Source: Symbiodinium sp. CCMP2592 (taxonomy: Eukaryota > Sar > Dinophyceae > Suessiales > Symbiodiniaceae). From it: a stretch of 64,000 bases of DNA. A program made the translations under genes and the position numbers. The stretch spans positions 61,001-125,000 of the forward strand of contig CAJNDT010000510.1 in assembly GCA_905221615.1 (NCBI GenBank), read 5' to 3'. How positions within the stretch are numbered: the stretch's first letter is position 1; every line of letters begins with the position of its first letter. The notes beneath the pieces were generated by a model. That model saw nothing but the letters and a program-made list of their open reading frames with translations. It made no database searches and was not told the origin of the DNA. Positions 9,467-17,870 of this stretch are shown in pieces.

Positions 9467-12400
9467 AAACCGCAGCTGGAACTGGCCGGGCAAGTCCAGT
9501 TGCCGTGTGCCCCCCCCCCGGCCCCACGGCCAGAAGCCGCCACGCATGGCGCAGCCACCCCGCCTACGGAGCAAACTCCAAAGGACATTCCGCAACCCAA
9601 CCCTGTCGCAACTAGCACCCTGCCTCGCCCTGCTGAAGCAGACTCCTTGCAAAAACACGATGCCACAGACTCGCAAAGCTCAGAATCCGATTCATCCGAT
9701 TTGGGCGAAGATGTGCCCTCAGCCCCTAAGCACAGATTTCTGTTGCACAGCATCGCTGATGATCCATTTACCTGCGACCGTATCTGCTACAAAGCTCTCT
9801 CATCGCCGGGCATTATAGACGACGAAATTTATGCAGCATGGCATGGCCTGGTCTGGTCGGGGGCACTTGGCGCAGCAGTGCTCTTCTTCCCCTTGCAGCA
9901 TTTCGATTTGGCATCGCACACCAAACTGTGCTCACTGCTTCGCGCGGCACATCTTCAGGGCAGTCAGGTTTTCTTCGAATACCCAAAGCCCTGCGAAGAC
10001 AGCATAGCACAGCTGTACACTCAACTATGCCAAGAGCTAGCCGTGCACTGCATACAAGTTAAGCTCCCCACAAGTAATACCTCGCACATCATTTGCTCAA
10101 CGCACCCGAGCCTCTCTAGTGTGGCTGAGCATACCGACCCCTACAAACATCTCCTAGACCTAGCCTCCCAGGAATGCACTTCCTACCTGCAAGCGCCGAT
10201 TAAGCCCGAAGCATTGCAGAGCTATCTGCCTAGCTGCTTCCTGCCTCGCAGGCCCGCGGTTTGCGACGGCGCTGGCATGTTCAGCACTGCAGATCATTCT
10301 GCTAATAATGTCAGTAGTAAGCCTAAGCCCCTTGCCAAACTAGCTAAAGCCTTCAAGACTTGCCTGCATAAGCACGGTTTAGTCTCCCACATTGCGCAGC
10401 ATCTTAAGTCCGGCACAGACTCGCGTCCTCTCAGCGAGGAGCACCGCACGGCATTAGCAAGCATCATGCATGAGACCATGGCACCGAATGCAAACCGAGA
10501 CCAGTTCCTTCGCATTTCGGAGGGACAGCCTTTCCGCCTTACGGCTTTGCAATACCTGGCACAAGCCTTGCAGGACAAAGACGCACAGCTGCCCATCATC
10601 CTAGACGAAGGTGTACCCACTGGCGCCTTCGGACCGCTACCCAGCAGTGGACAGTGGCCGCCGACGCAAAGCTCCTTGGATTTCTCTGAGGATTTCAGCC
10701 CCGCCTCGCTTGAGCACTGCAGAGGAAATTGGCTCCTTGCCGAAAGCAACCCGACACTGCTACAGGAACTTGTGGACGAAGAGGTACGCAAGGGCTTCGT
10801 TGCAAAGTTTGACGGCACCGCAGAAGACGCAAAGCGCCGGTGGCCACAAGGCACAGCAATAGGCAAGCTGAACATTGTCATGGCAGAGGGACGAGATCCC
10901 CGCCTCGTCCTAGATAGCACTGTATGTGGTCTCAACCCCGCAGTGCACCTCCCCGAAAGGGTCTCACTGCCTACAGCGTCAGATGTGCAACGCACTTTCT
11001 TGTGCGACGATTGTTACGCACAGCTACACGCATTGTCGCTAGATTTTAAGGCAGCGCATAAATGCTGTAAAGTACACCCTTCCGACCAAGGCACGCTGCT
11101 CTTTCGAGTCGGAGAATCGCTCTACTACTACAAAGTCAGCGCATACTGGTGGCAACGCACGGGCAGCCTTTTGCTCAGATGCATCCACGCACTGCTATGC
11201 GACTACCCACACAGAGCATGGTTATATGTTGACGATCTCCTTGCTCTGCTGCGCACGTCCGACAAGGACACCGCATCGGCACTGATAGTGGCATTGCTTT
11301 CAGCATTGAACGCTCCCATTAGCTGGAAGAAAGCACAATTCTCGCAAGAGGTTACCTGGTGCGGATGGACCATCCGCACGGACGCAGAGACCATTGAGCT
11401 CCGCGAGCTCAAATTGCAAAAGCTCCGCGAGCAACTCCTTGCCCTGCAACGCAGAAGTAAAGTCCAACGCAAAAATCTGGAAGGGGTGTTAGGTTTGCTT
11501 AATTGGGCTACTTCTTTAAGTAAACATATGAGGCCATTCATGGCACCGCTCTATAAGGACTTGCACAGCTGCAAAGGGACCCTGCATAGCATTTCGCCGA
11601 ACATGTGGGGCACCTTCCTTGACAGCCTCGACAAGAACGCAAAACTCACTCGCACTCCAGCAGGCACATGGCTGCCGCGCAACGCACAGCTACTTGAAGT
11701 CGGCAGCATCAAGGTCTCCAGCAAGGCAGATGTGCCAATCGTGCCCCCCTCGCATAAACATCAGTGGCTAAGGTTGGCAGACCCACATCGCTCTGAAGTG
11801 CATTTGCGACATGAAAGCAAATTTGTGCTGGCATGGCTCCAGCACTGTTTCTCGCACGAGCAGCCTTGCTCGTTGCGCACGGCCCCGCGGATGCACTGCT
11901 ACAGCGCAGCCGACGCATTTGCAGACACGCACCGCATGGGAATCGGAGGATGGATCAGTACTTCCGACTCCTTTCTCTGGTTTAGCGCCATCTTTTCAGC
12001 CGAAGAGGTGCGCAAGCAGTGGCCGCAGCTGCAAGGCAGCCTTCAACCATATATTGGTTGCTTCGAGGCACTTGCACAGCTCGCCTTGGCGCAATGCTCA
12101 TGGCAGTTATTGCGCAGCAAGGCCATCCGCTTCGTATTGCCCACAGCCTCTGACAACACCAGTGCAGAGTCTGGCCTGAACAAGCTCTTCAGCACCGCAG
12201 AGCCCCTTGGAACCTTTCTCCGCCTCGCGGCCACTTGGGCGCATCTGCACCGCGTGCAGTTCGAGGTCGAACACCTCGCAGGGGAGAAGAATGTATGGGC
12301 TGACAAGCTCAGCAGAGGCACTACTGCCTTTCTTCAGCATCGCACTGCTGAACGCGCTGAGGTAACGCTAGCGCAACTAGCTTCCGCATCGCATTGCGTC

Positions 12401-12469
12401 ACACTTCATGATCACGCTCTGACATGGCCACAACAGCTTTTAGACGCACAGCACGCAATGCTCAAATGA
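9467..12469 (+). CDS. E2 pol: reverse transcriptase and RNase H
   Basis: About 1000 codons, ending TGA. The N-terminal 80 or so residues are disordered and acidic (SSESDSSDLGED). A region of about 170 residues of unknown role follows (ALGAAVLFFPLQHFDL, QVFFEYPKPCEDS). RT motifs: SLDFKAAHKC (motif A Asp near 11042) and LYVDDLLALL (motif C, YVDD at 11225-11236), then WCGWTIRTD and a thumb-like region. RNase H-like motifs follow: YSAADAFADTHRMGIGG, CFEALAQLAL, LPTASDNTSAE and EHLAGEKNVWADKLSRG. This order and the V(W)ADKLSR-type ending are typical of DIRS-order RT-RH. There is no early ATG; expression most simply follows readthrough of the gag TGA. Confidence 0.85.
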   Translation, partial: KPQLELAGQVQLPCAPPPAPRPEAATHGAATPPTEQTPKDIPQPNPVATSTLPRPAEADSLQKHDATDSQSSESDSSDLGEDVPSAPKHRFLLHSIADDPFTCDRICYKALSSPGIIDDEIYAAWHGLVWSGALGAAVLFFPLQHFDLASHTKLCSLLRAAHLQGSQVFFEYPKPCEDSIAQLYTQLCQELAVHCIQVKLPTSNTSHIICSTHPSLSSVAEHTDPYKHLLDLASQECTSYLQAPIKPEALQSYLPSCFLPRRPAVCDGAGMFSTADHSANNVSSKPKPLAKLAKAFKTCLHKHGLVSHIAQHLKSGTDSRPLSEEHRTALASIMHETMAPNANRDQFLRISEGQPFRLTALQYLAQALQDKDAQLPIILDEGVPTGAFGPLPSSGQWPPTQSSLDFSEDFSPASLEHCRGNWLLAESNPTLLQELVDEEVRKGFVAKFDGTAEDAKRRWPQGTAIGKLNIVMAEGRDPRLVLDSTVCGLNPAVHLPERVSLPTASDVQRTFLCDDCYAQLHALSLDFKAAHKCCKVHPSDQGTLLFRVGESLYYYKVSAYWWQRTGSLLLRCIHALLCDYPHRAWLYVDDLLALLRTSDKDTASALIVALLSALNAPISWKKAQFSQEVTWCGWTIRTDAETIELRELKLQKLREQLLALQRRSKVQRKNLEGVLGLLNWATSLSKHMRPFMAPLYKDLHSCKGTLHSISPNMWGTFLDSLDKNAKLTRTPAGTWLPRNAQLLEVGSIKVSSKADVPIVPPSHKHQWLRLADPHRSEVHLRHESKFVLAWLQHCFSHEQPCSLRTAPRMHCYSAADAFADTHRMGIGGWISTSDSFLWFSAIFSAEEVRKQWPQLQGSLQPYIGCFEALAQLALAQCSWQLLRSKAIRFVLPTASDNTSAESGLNKLFSTAEPLGTFLRLAATWAHLHRVQFEVEHLAGEKNVWADKLSRGTTAFLQHRTAERAEVTLAQLASASHCVTLHDHALTWPQQLLDAQHAMLK

Positions 12470-12612
12470 TAAAAAATCGAGCGACGCCTCTCTCTCTCCT
12501 CTTTAAGTGCGCTCACTGCTCATCATTTCTGACTCCCTGCCTCGCCAGGTACACCCGCCAACTCGCGCGGTGAGGGGGTTTTCCAGCAGAGGTTGCCGAG
12601 GTGCACCTAAAG
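12470..12612. other. E2 3' untranslated spacer
   Basis: Non-coding sequence between the pol stop and repeat B1, beginning with taaaaaatcgagcg. Nothing else recognised. Confidence 0.5.
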
Positions 12613-12753
12613 TGGGGGATAGCTCGGCATCGCATGCCTTTTTCCCTTCTGGCGAGCAATGCCTCGCACTGCACTGCACTCTCGAGCAACCTCCGCGGAA
12701 AAGAAACGTCTGAGTTCGCACTGCGTGTGGCTTTGAGAACAGTGAAGAGAACG
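12613..12753 (+). repeat. E2 split direct repeat B1
   Basis: 141 bp from tgggggatagctcgg to gagaacg, one substitution against 12911-13051, directly joined to A2. Confidence 0.88.
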
Positions 12754-12858
12754 CTAGTTGTGAGTCTGTATTTTGATTCAACTGTGTTTTCTTATCTGTG
12801 TCGAAAAGAACCTTTGCCTCTCACTGCTTTTCGGCACAAGCTTAACAACTAGCGTTCT
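12748..12858. other. E2 circle-junction inverted repeat (putative recombinase site)
   Basis: AGAACGCTAGTTGT at 12748-12761 spans the B1/A2 border and is perfectly inverted at 12845-12858 (ACAACTAGCGTTCT). At the left end of the element only the A half is present (2146-2153); the complete 14-mer arises only where B meets A, as in a circle. Confidence 0.6.
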
Positions 12859-12894
12859 ACTCGTACTGCATCGCATGCAACATTTCTTTTTTCA
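12754..12894 (+). repeat. E2 split direct repeat A2
   Basis: 141 bp copy of 2146-2286, followed by the C-rich box cccaccctccgcgccctg (12895-12912), which recurs in E1 at 20922-20939. Confidence 0.88.
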
Positions 12895-12910
12895 CCCACC
12901 CTCCGCGCCC

Positions 12911-13051
12911 TGGGGGATAGCTCGGCATCGCATGCCTTTTTCCCTTCTGGCGAGCAATGCCTCGCACTGCACTGCACTCTCGAGCAACCTCCGCGGCAAA
13001 GAAACGTCTGAGTTCGCACTGCGTGTGGCTTTGAGAACAGTGAAGAGAACG
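12911..13051 (+). repeat. E2 split direct repeat B2 (right end)
   Basis: Copy of B1, ending gagaacg. The next bases, cagagatacag, are E1 sequence. Confidence 0.88.
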
Positions 13052-14160
13052 CAGAGATACAGAAACAGGAGATAAGTTTTTCTTGTGCTTAGCAGTGCTA
13101 CGCACGTTGACCGTCGTGACGTCAGTGACGATCACAGCGTTTTAAGGGTGAGCATTCCAAGGGTCAGTGGCCTTTCGTTTTGTGTTTCACTGCTACTGGT
13201 TATCCTCCAATGCAGCATGTGCGTTGGGCAGTGCTACAGGCAAGCAGGCAGCAGTGCTGCCGATGCTTCGCACCCTACACCTATCAGGGCAGTGGCCCGA
13301 GGTTGCAAGTCCCATGCATGCTTGCTCCTGTTTAGCCAACAGTCACGGCAAGGTTTGGCTCCGATTGGGGTCTTGGTGTGGAGTCCGCGCCAATCCCGAG
13401 ATCGCTGCTGTTGCGGGTCGTCCAACGCAGCATGCGCGTGTAGCAGCGCTACAGGCAAGCATGCAGCAGTGCCACCATAACCTCGCATCCTAAACCTCAG
13501 GGCAGTGCCCCGAGGTTTGAGGCTTTCATTCATTTTGTTTTGATGGTAGATGGGGAAGCCGTCAGTGACGGCAATTCCATTTGAGCGGCTAGTAGTTGCG
13601 CAGGCCCGCCTTGACTGCGGACAACCGAGGCAGTGCCTGGGACCACAAGCATCCCGAAAGGGCTGGGCATGTACTTCATGTGCCTTCTGCCCTGCTGCTG
13701 CCGGCAGTGCCCGGCAAGGCCGCCATGCAGCAAGTCGCTCCAGAGGCCCTGGCCGTTTAAGCTTCCCTCGTACAGCAAGCTCCCAAGTTTGGCGACTCAG
13801 TGAGTTTTTCACAAAGGGAGCAGCTTGCCTTTGTAGGGGTGTGCCCTTTATTGCTTTTCAACATGGTTTCGACACGGGAGTATCTCTGCACCTCTGTTGT
13901 GCTCTTGCGTGGCCGGGTTCTCCATTTTGGCAGGTTTCATTGGCCAGTCTGCGCGCGTTTGGACGGTGTCCACGGCTTCTTCACATCGGACAGGCATTTT
14001 GACCTAGACGGTGTCTAGCGCCCGCTGCTGATCCGAGGCCTCCAGCAAGCACGTACCCGCGCGTCAGTGACGCGCAGCCCCGCAAACGGGTCAGCTCCTG
14101 CTAAGTGCTTTTGCAGTCCAACCAGTCAGTGCGGTGCCGGTGCGTTAGCGTCGGAGATCT
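13052..14160. other. E1 interior right of E2, non-coding
   Basis: No supported gene. It contains AGT-centred palindromes at 13120-13130, 13558-13572 (gccgtcagtgacggc) and 14059-14075 (gcgcgtcagtgacgcgc), and two units of the repeat family also found at 590-1710. Confidence 0.55.
13200..13540. repeat. Two further units of the 590-1710 repeat family
   Basis: Units near 13267 and 13481 show the same ggcagcagtgctgcc palindrome, 'cctcgcatcctaaacctcag' and gggcagtgccc blocks in the same order as on the far side of E2. Confidence 0.55.
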
Positions 14161-14179
14161 GGGTGGCGCTTCGACTGCA

Positions 14180-14378
14180 GTGCAGCAGCCGTTCTTTCTT
14201 AGCTCTGGGAGGCTGAGGTGGAGCTTGTTTTGTACCGCACCTGACTCACGGCGACTGCAGCTGGTTTCAGGCTTAACTTTGCAGTCAAAAGAGGACCTTT
14301 TCGTGTAAGGACCCGCTGCGAGTCCCTAAGGGCCACTGCGAGCTGCTAAGGGCCCTCTGCCTGCCTCTTTTGCAGGCG
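14180..14378. repeat. E1 dispersed module, copy 1, ending in a splice-acceptor-like tract
   Basis: Shares with 15541-15727 and 19845-20031 an 'agctctgggaggc' start, the sequence 'accgcacctgactcac' (copies 1 and 3), 'cccgctgcgag', two taagggcc blocks and (copies 1 and 2) a ctcttttgcagg end. In copies 2 and 3 RNase H relic sequence follows, so these may be decayed intron ends or duplicated segments. Confidence 0.5.
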
Positions 14379-15540
14379 AAAGGTGCCCATGTTGAGCCTC
14401 CGGAGTTCTGCAGTTCGGCACTGTCGTACAGCTGCTGGTGGCTACCATGTCTCGCTTGGTGGGTTTTCGCGGCTAGTAGCCGTGACTTCGTTTCTTGCCC
14501 TTCCGCCGATTGGATGGCAGGCGCGACAAAACTTCTGATTCATCCCACTGTTGGCGGTATCTTGGTAGCCGTGCTGCCTATGCTTTGTCCCTGAAATCTC
14601 AGGACAGTGTCCCGGGCGCTTCTATTCCTGCTTGCCGCATAGGCGGTGCACCTTTAACAGCAGCTTGCAGTGCAAGCGTCCCTTGGTGTCAACTACAGCC
14701 TGGGAAGATGACTCCACAGCTGCAAACAGCATTGCCCAGAAGGCCGCGGCAGTAGTGCCTGCCTTTCTGCAATGCAGCCATGCGAGTATCCACAGGGCGA
14801 AGCTCGCATTAGTAATGACGAGCCTCTCCGATGCTTCCAGACACTGCCGCGCAGTGCGCGCAAAAGGGCTTTGCGCCTTGCTGTTCAGTGCAATGCTGGC
14901 CCCACCCGAGACTAGGGAGGAACATTGCAGTTCAGGCGCAGTGCGCGCAATTCTGCCGCGCCACGACGCAACGCAGGGCTAGAATTGCCTCCATGGCCGC
15001 GGCCTTCGAGGAGACTCTGCAGTGCAGCCTGTGAGCGTTCCGTCGTTAATACTTGCGGCTTGGCGGCGGCTGCAGTTACAAATGGCCTTACTAAGGCACC
15101 CCCAGAGACTACTGGGAACAAACTGCAGGCGCAACGCAGTGTGTCACTTGGCGGTTGCTACAAAGGATTTTGCCTGAGGAAGGCGGCCCCTGCAGGCTGA
15201 GCGCAGTGCGTCAGTACCTGCCACTGTGCAGCTGCCACAGTGAATCATTTAACGTTGGTAACCTGCCTTAGTAAGGCAGCCCCAGAGACTGCTGGGAACA
15301 AACAGCAGGCTAAATGCAGTGCGTTACTGCCTGCCGTCCAACGCAGTGCAGTTAGCGACTACCGGGAACAACAGCAGGTTAGCCACAGCGCGTTACGTAC
15401 TACCTGCCAGTGTGCAGGTGCTACAGTGAAAATGGCCTCGGTCAGGAAGCCCCAGAGGCCCCAGAGATTACAGTGCCAGCGAAGCGCAGTGCGTTGCGTT
15501 GCGGTTGCTGCAATGGATTTTGCATTAGGAAGGCAGCCCG
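14379..15540. other. E1 interior with repeated RNase H tail fragments
   Basis: No intact gene. 14800-15000 is a diverged copy of 20032-20215 (both carry ttagtaatgacgagc, the gcgcagtgcgcgca palindrome and 'ctggcccca.ccgagact'). From about 15090 to 15500 short fragments of the form 'cccagagactactgggaacaa...gcagtgcgt' recur at about 15100, 15282 and 15355; they resemble the SRDWWE tail of the RNase H relic at 20.4 kb. Confidence 0.45.
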
Positions 15541-15727
15541 CCGCTGCAGTGCAGCAGTCGTCGTTTCTCAGCTCTGGGAGGCACAGGGGCTGCTTCCTTT
15601 CTCCAAGGCACATACTTTTGGTCCTCAAATTGCCTGCAGGTGGCTGATCCTTTGGTGTCAAGGCCCGCTGCGAGCCTAAGGGCCACTGCGGGCTACTAAG
15701 GGCCCTCTTCCTTGCTCTTTTGCAGGC
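15541..15727. repeat. E1 dispersed module, copy 2
   Basis: Diverged copy of 14180-14378, ending ttccttgctcttttgcagg immediately before RNase H relic sequence. Confidence 0.5.
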
Positions 15728-15975
15728 ATAGACGTCGCAGCGCGCTCGTCTCTACACAAGCCTTCACGCGCAAGGCGGAAGGGGCCGTGATAGTATCACA
15801 GGCAGTGGACATAGAGGAAGCTCTGCAGTGCAGAGCGGCCTTCTTTCGAATCCCCACAAACAGCAACATAGCTGAGCTGACGGTCCTAGGAGACTGGTGG
15901 GAGGGCACTCGCAGGTTAGGCGCAGTGCGCAAATTCCTGCCGCCCAACGCAGTGCCGTTAGCACTGTCACTCTAG
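15728..15975 (+). pseudogene. RNase H C-terminal fragment of a DIRS-type pol (relic 1)
   Basis: An open frame reads TRKAEGAVIVSQAVDIEEA, AAFFRIPTNSNIAE and then GDWWEGTRRLGAVR, FLPPNAVPLALS before a stop at TAG 15973-15975. It aligns residue for residue with the better copy at 20.2-20.5 kb (FFRVPTVSNITDGPSRDWWE). The upstream catalytic segment (WIDNE) is missing, and a 1-bp difference near 15758 shifts the frame. It follows copy 2 of the dispersed module. Non-functional remnant. Confidence 0.6.
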
Positions 15976-16348
15976 GCAAGCCTTGCCAGCTAATGTTTGT
16001 TTTTATGCCTGGTAGGCCTCTCCTGGATGCTCTGTGTGGCCTTGTAGGCACATTTATCCTGCGCATAGTGGGCCTTTCTGCTGCCGTTTTCGCCCAGTAG
16101 GCGACGGGCTGCTTCCGTGCAAGCACGCACGTTGTGTGAGACATCTGGCAAGGGTGGGTTCACCGCCTAGGAAGCCCGCCTGGTAGGCTGTGGTGTCCTC
16201 ACCTAGTAGGTGTGTACAAGCTCACAGTTGTTTAGCCTTTCTGCTTTCAGTGAGCATTTCGGCTCGTGCTTCTTTGTGAATCTGAGTTCGTCGTAGCCAG
16301 TTGCTGGAACGACGACTTTGCGTCCGACCAGAGTCGGGAGCAGAAGCC
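15976..16348. other. E1 interior, palindrome-rich spacer
   Basis: No gene seen. Several GCCTGGTAGGC / CACCTAGTAGGTG (16200-16212) palindromes announce the motif that dominates the minisatellite that follows. Confidence 0.45.
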
Positions 16349-17463
16349 AGGCCTAGTAGGCTCTGCGTGCCTCGTAGGCTTGCTATTGTGAGTACACGTC
16401 TGCAGTGCAGACCTTTGCTAAGTTTGGTGCCTACTTGCCTCACAATAGCCAGGCCTGGTAGGCTCTTCTGCGTGGCCTCGTAGGCTTGTTGTTGTGCGTA
16501 CACGTTTGCAGTGTACACCTTTCCAACGAGGTTTCTGCTAGCCTCATGCTAGCCAGGCCTAGTAGGCTCTGAGTGGCCTCGTAGGCCTCTTGTTGTGATG
16601 TTGTGAGTACACGTCTGCAGCGCAGACCTTTCCAACGAGGTTTTTGCCTACTAGCCTAACGCTGGCCAGGCCGGCCTAGTAGGCTCTGCGTGGCATCGTA
16701 GGCTTGTTGTTGTGAGTACACGTCTGCAGTGCAGACCTTTGCAACGAGGTGTGTGCCTACTAGCCTCACAATAGCCAGGCCTTGTCGGCTCTGCTTGGCC
16801 TCGTAGGCTTGTTGTTGTGAGTACACGTCTGCAGCCTCATATTCGCCAGGCCTAGTAGGCTCTGAGTGGCCTCGTCGGCCTCTTGTGTAATGTTGTGAGT
16901 ACACGTCTGCAGCGCAGACCTTTCCAACGAGGTTTTTGCCTACTAGCCTCGCGCTAGCCGGGCCGGCCTAGTCGGCGCTGTGTGGCCTCGTAGGCTTGTC
17001 GTTGTGTGTACATGTCTGCAGTGCAGACTTTTGCAACGAGGTGTGTGCCCACAGCCTCACAATAGCCAGGCCTTGTCGGCTCTGCTTGGCCTCGTAGGCT
17101 TGTTGTTGCGAGTACACGTCTGCAGTGCAGACCTTTCCAACGAGGTTTCGGCCTACTAGCCTCACACTAGTCAGGCCCAGTAGGCTCTGCGCGGCCTCGT
17201 AGGCTTGCTTGTTGTCGTGAGTACACGTCTGCAGTGCAGACCTCTCCAAGGACGTTTCTGCCTACTAGCCTCACACTAGCGAGGCCTAGTAGGCTTTGCG
17301 TGGCCTCGCAGGCTTGTTGCAAGTACACGTCTGCAGTGCAGACCTTTCCAACGAGGTGTCTGCCGAGCAGCCTCACACTAGTCAGGCCTATTAGGCTCTG
17401 CGTGGCCTGATAAGCTTTTTGTTGTTGTGAGTACAACGTTTTGGTCTGCGGTGCAGACCTTTC
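16349..17463. repeat. Minisatellite: about 11 tandem units of about 104 bp
   Basis: Units begin at about 16349, 16451, 16555, 16668, 16777, 16848, 16960, 17068, 17173, 17282 and 17383 (spacings 71-113 bp). Each unit reads aggcctagtaggctctgcg, tggcctcgtaggcttgttg, gtgagtacacgtctgcag, tgcagacctttccaacgagg, then gcctactagcctcacac. The ends of the unit are mutually inverted (GGCCTAGTAGGC and GCCTACTAGCC) and CTGCAGTGCAG is a further palindrome. Copies are diverged, so the array is not recent. Confidence 0.85.
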
Positions 17464-17870
17464 CAGCTGCGAGGCCCTAAGGGCCCACCGCGAGGCATCG
17501 CCCATTGAAAGATTCTATGAAATGCTCTCTGGGTTTTTGTCCTTGATGCCTGCCAGTTTGCTGCTGTTGCAGTTACAGATTGCCTTAGTAAGGCACCACC
17601 AGAGATTACTGGGAACAAGCAGTAGGTTGGGCGCAGCGCGTTACTACCTGCTAGTGTGCAGTTGCTGCAGTGAAAATGGCCTTAATAAGGCAGCCCCAGA
17701 GATTACTGGAGTACTGTGAATAAACAGCAGGGCAAGCGCAGTGCGTTCATACCTGCCGTAAAGTGGACAGCTGCCTTAGCAAGGCAGCCCCAAAGACTAC
17801 TGGAACAAACTGCAGGCAAGGCACAGTGCGTCACTTATGGGTGGCTGCAGTGAGGTTTTTGTGAGGAGTC
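17464..17870. repeat. Further repeats of RNase H tail fragments
   Basis: Blocks near 17581, 17672 and 17770 each carry a tgccttagtaaggca-type palindrome followed by 'agagattactgggaacaa' or similar and 'gcagtgcgt', as at 15.1-15.4 kb. Confidence 0.45.

Larger units (their letters stand above)
2146..13051 (+). mobile_element. E2: complete, young DIRS-order retrotransposon nested in E1
   Basis: Direct repeats A at 2146-2286 and 12754-12894 differ by one base in 141. Direct repeats B at 12613-12753 and 12911-13051 differ by one base in 141. B1 abuts A2, giving A1...B1-A2...B2. The interior encodes, in order, small 5' proteins, a proline-rich protein, an acidic/serine-rich protein, a tyrosine recombinase, a gag-like protein and RT-RNase H. 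No long target-site duplication is visible, as expected for recombinase-mediated insertion; a shared GC dinucleotide at the left border and after B2 may be the crossover core. Possible frameshifts lie in the proline-rich ORF and in the recombinase C-terminus, otherwise the element looks recently active. Confidence 0.88.

Noticed and set aside
16349-17463. CRISPR-like array
   Set aside because: Units are adjacent diverged repeats with no unique spacers of constant size, in a eukaryotic retrotransposon context.
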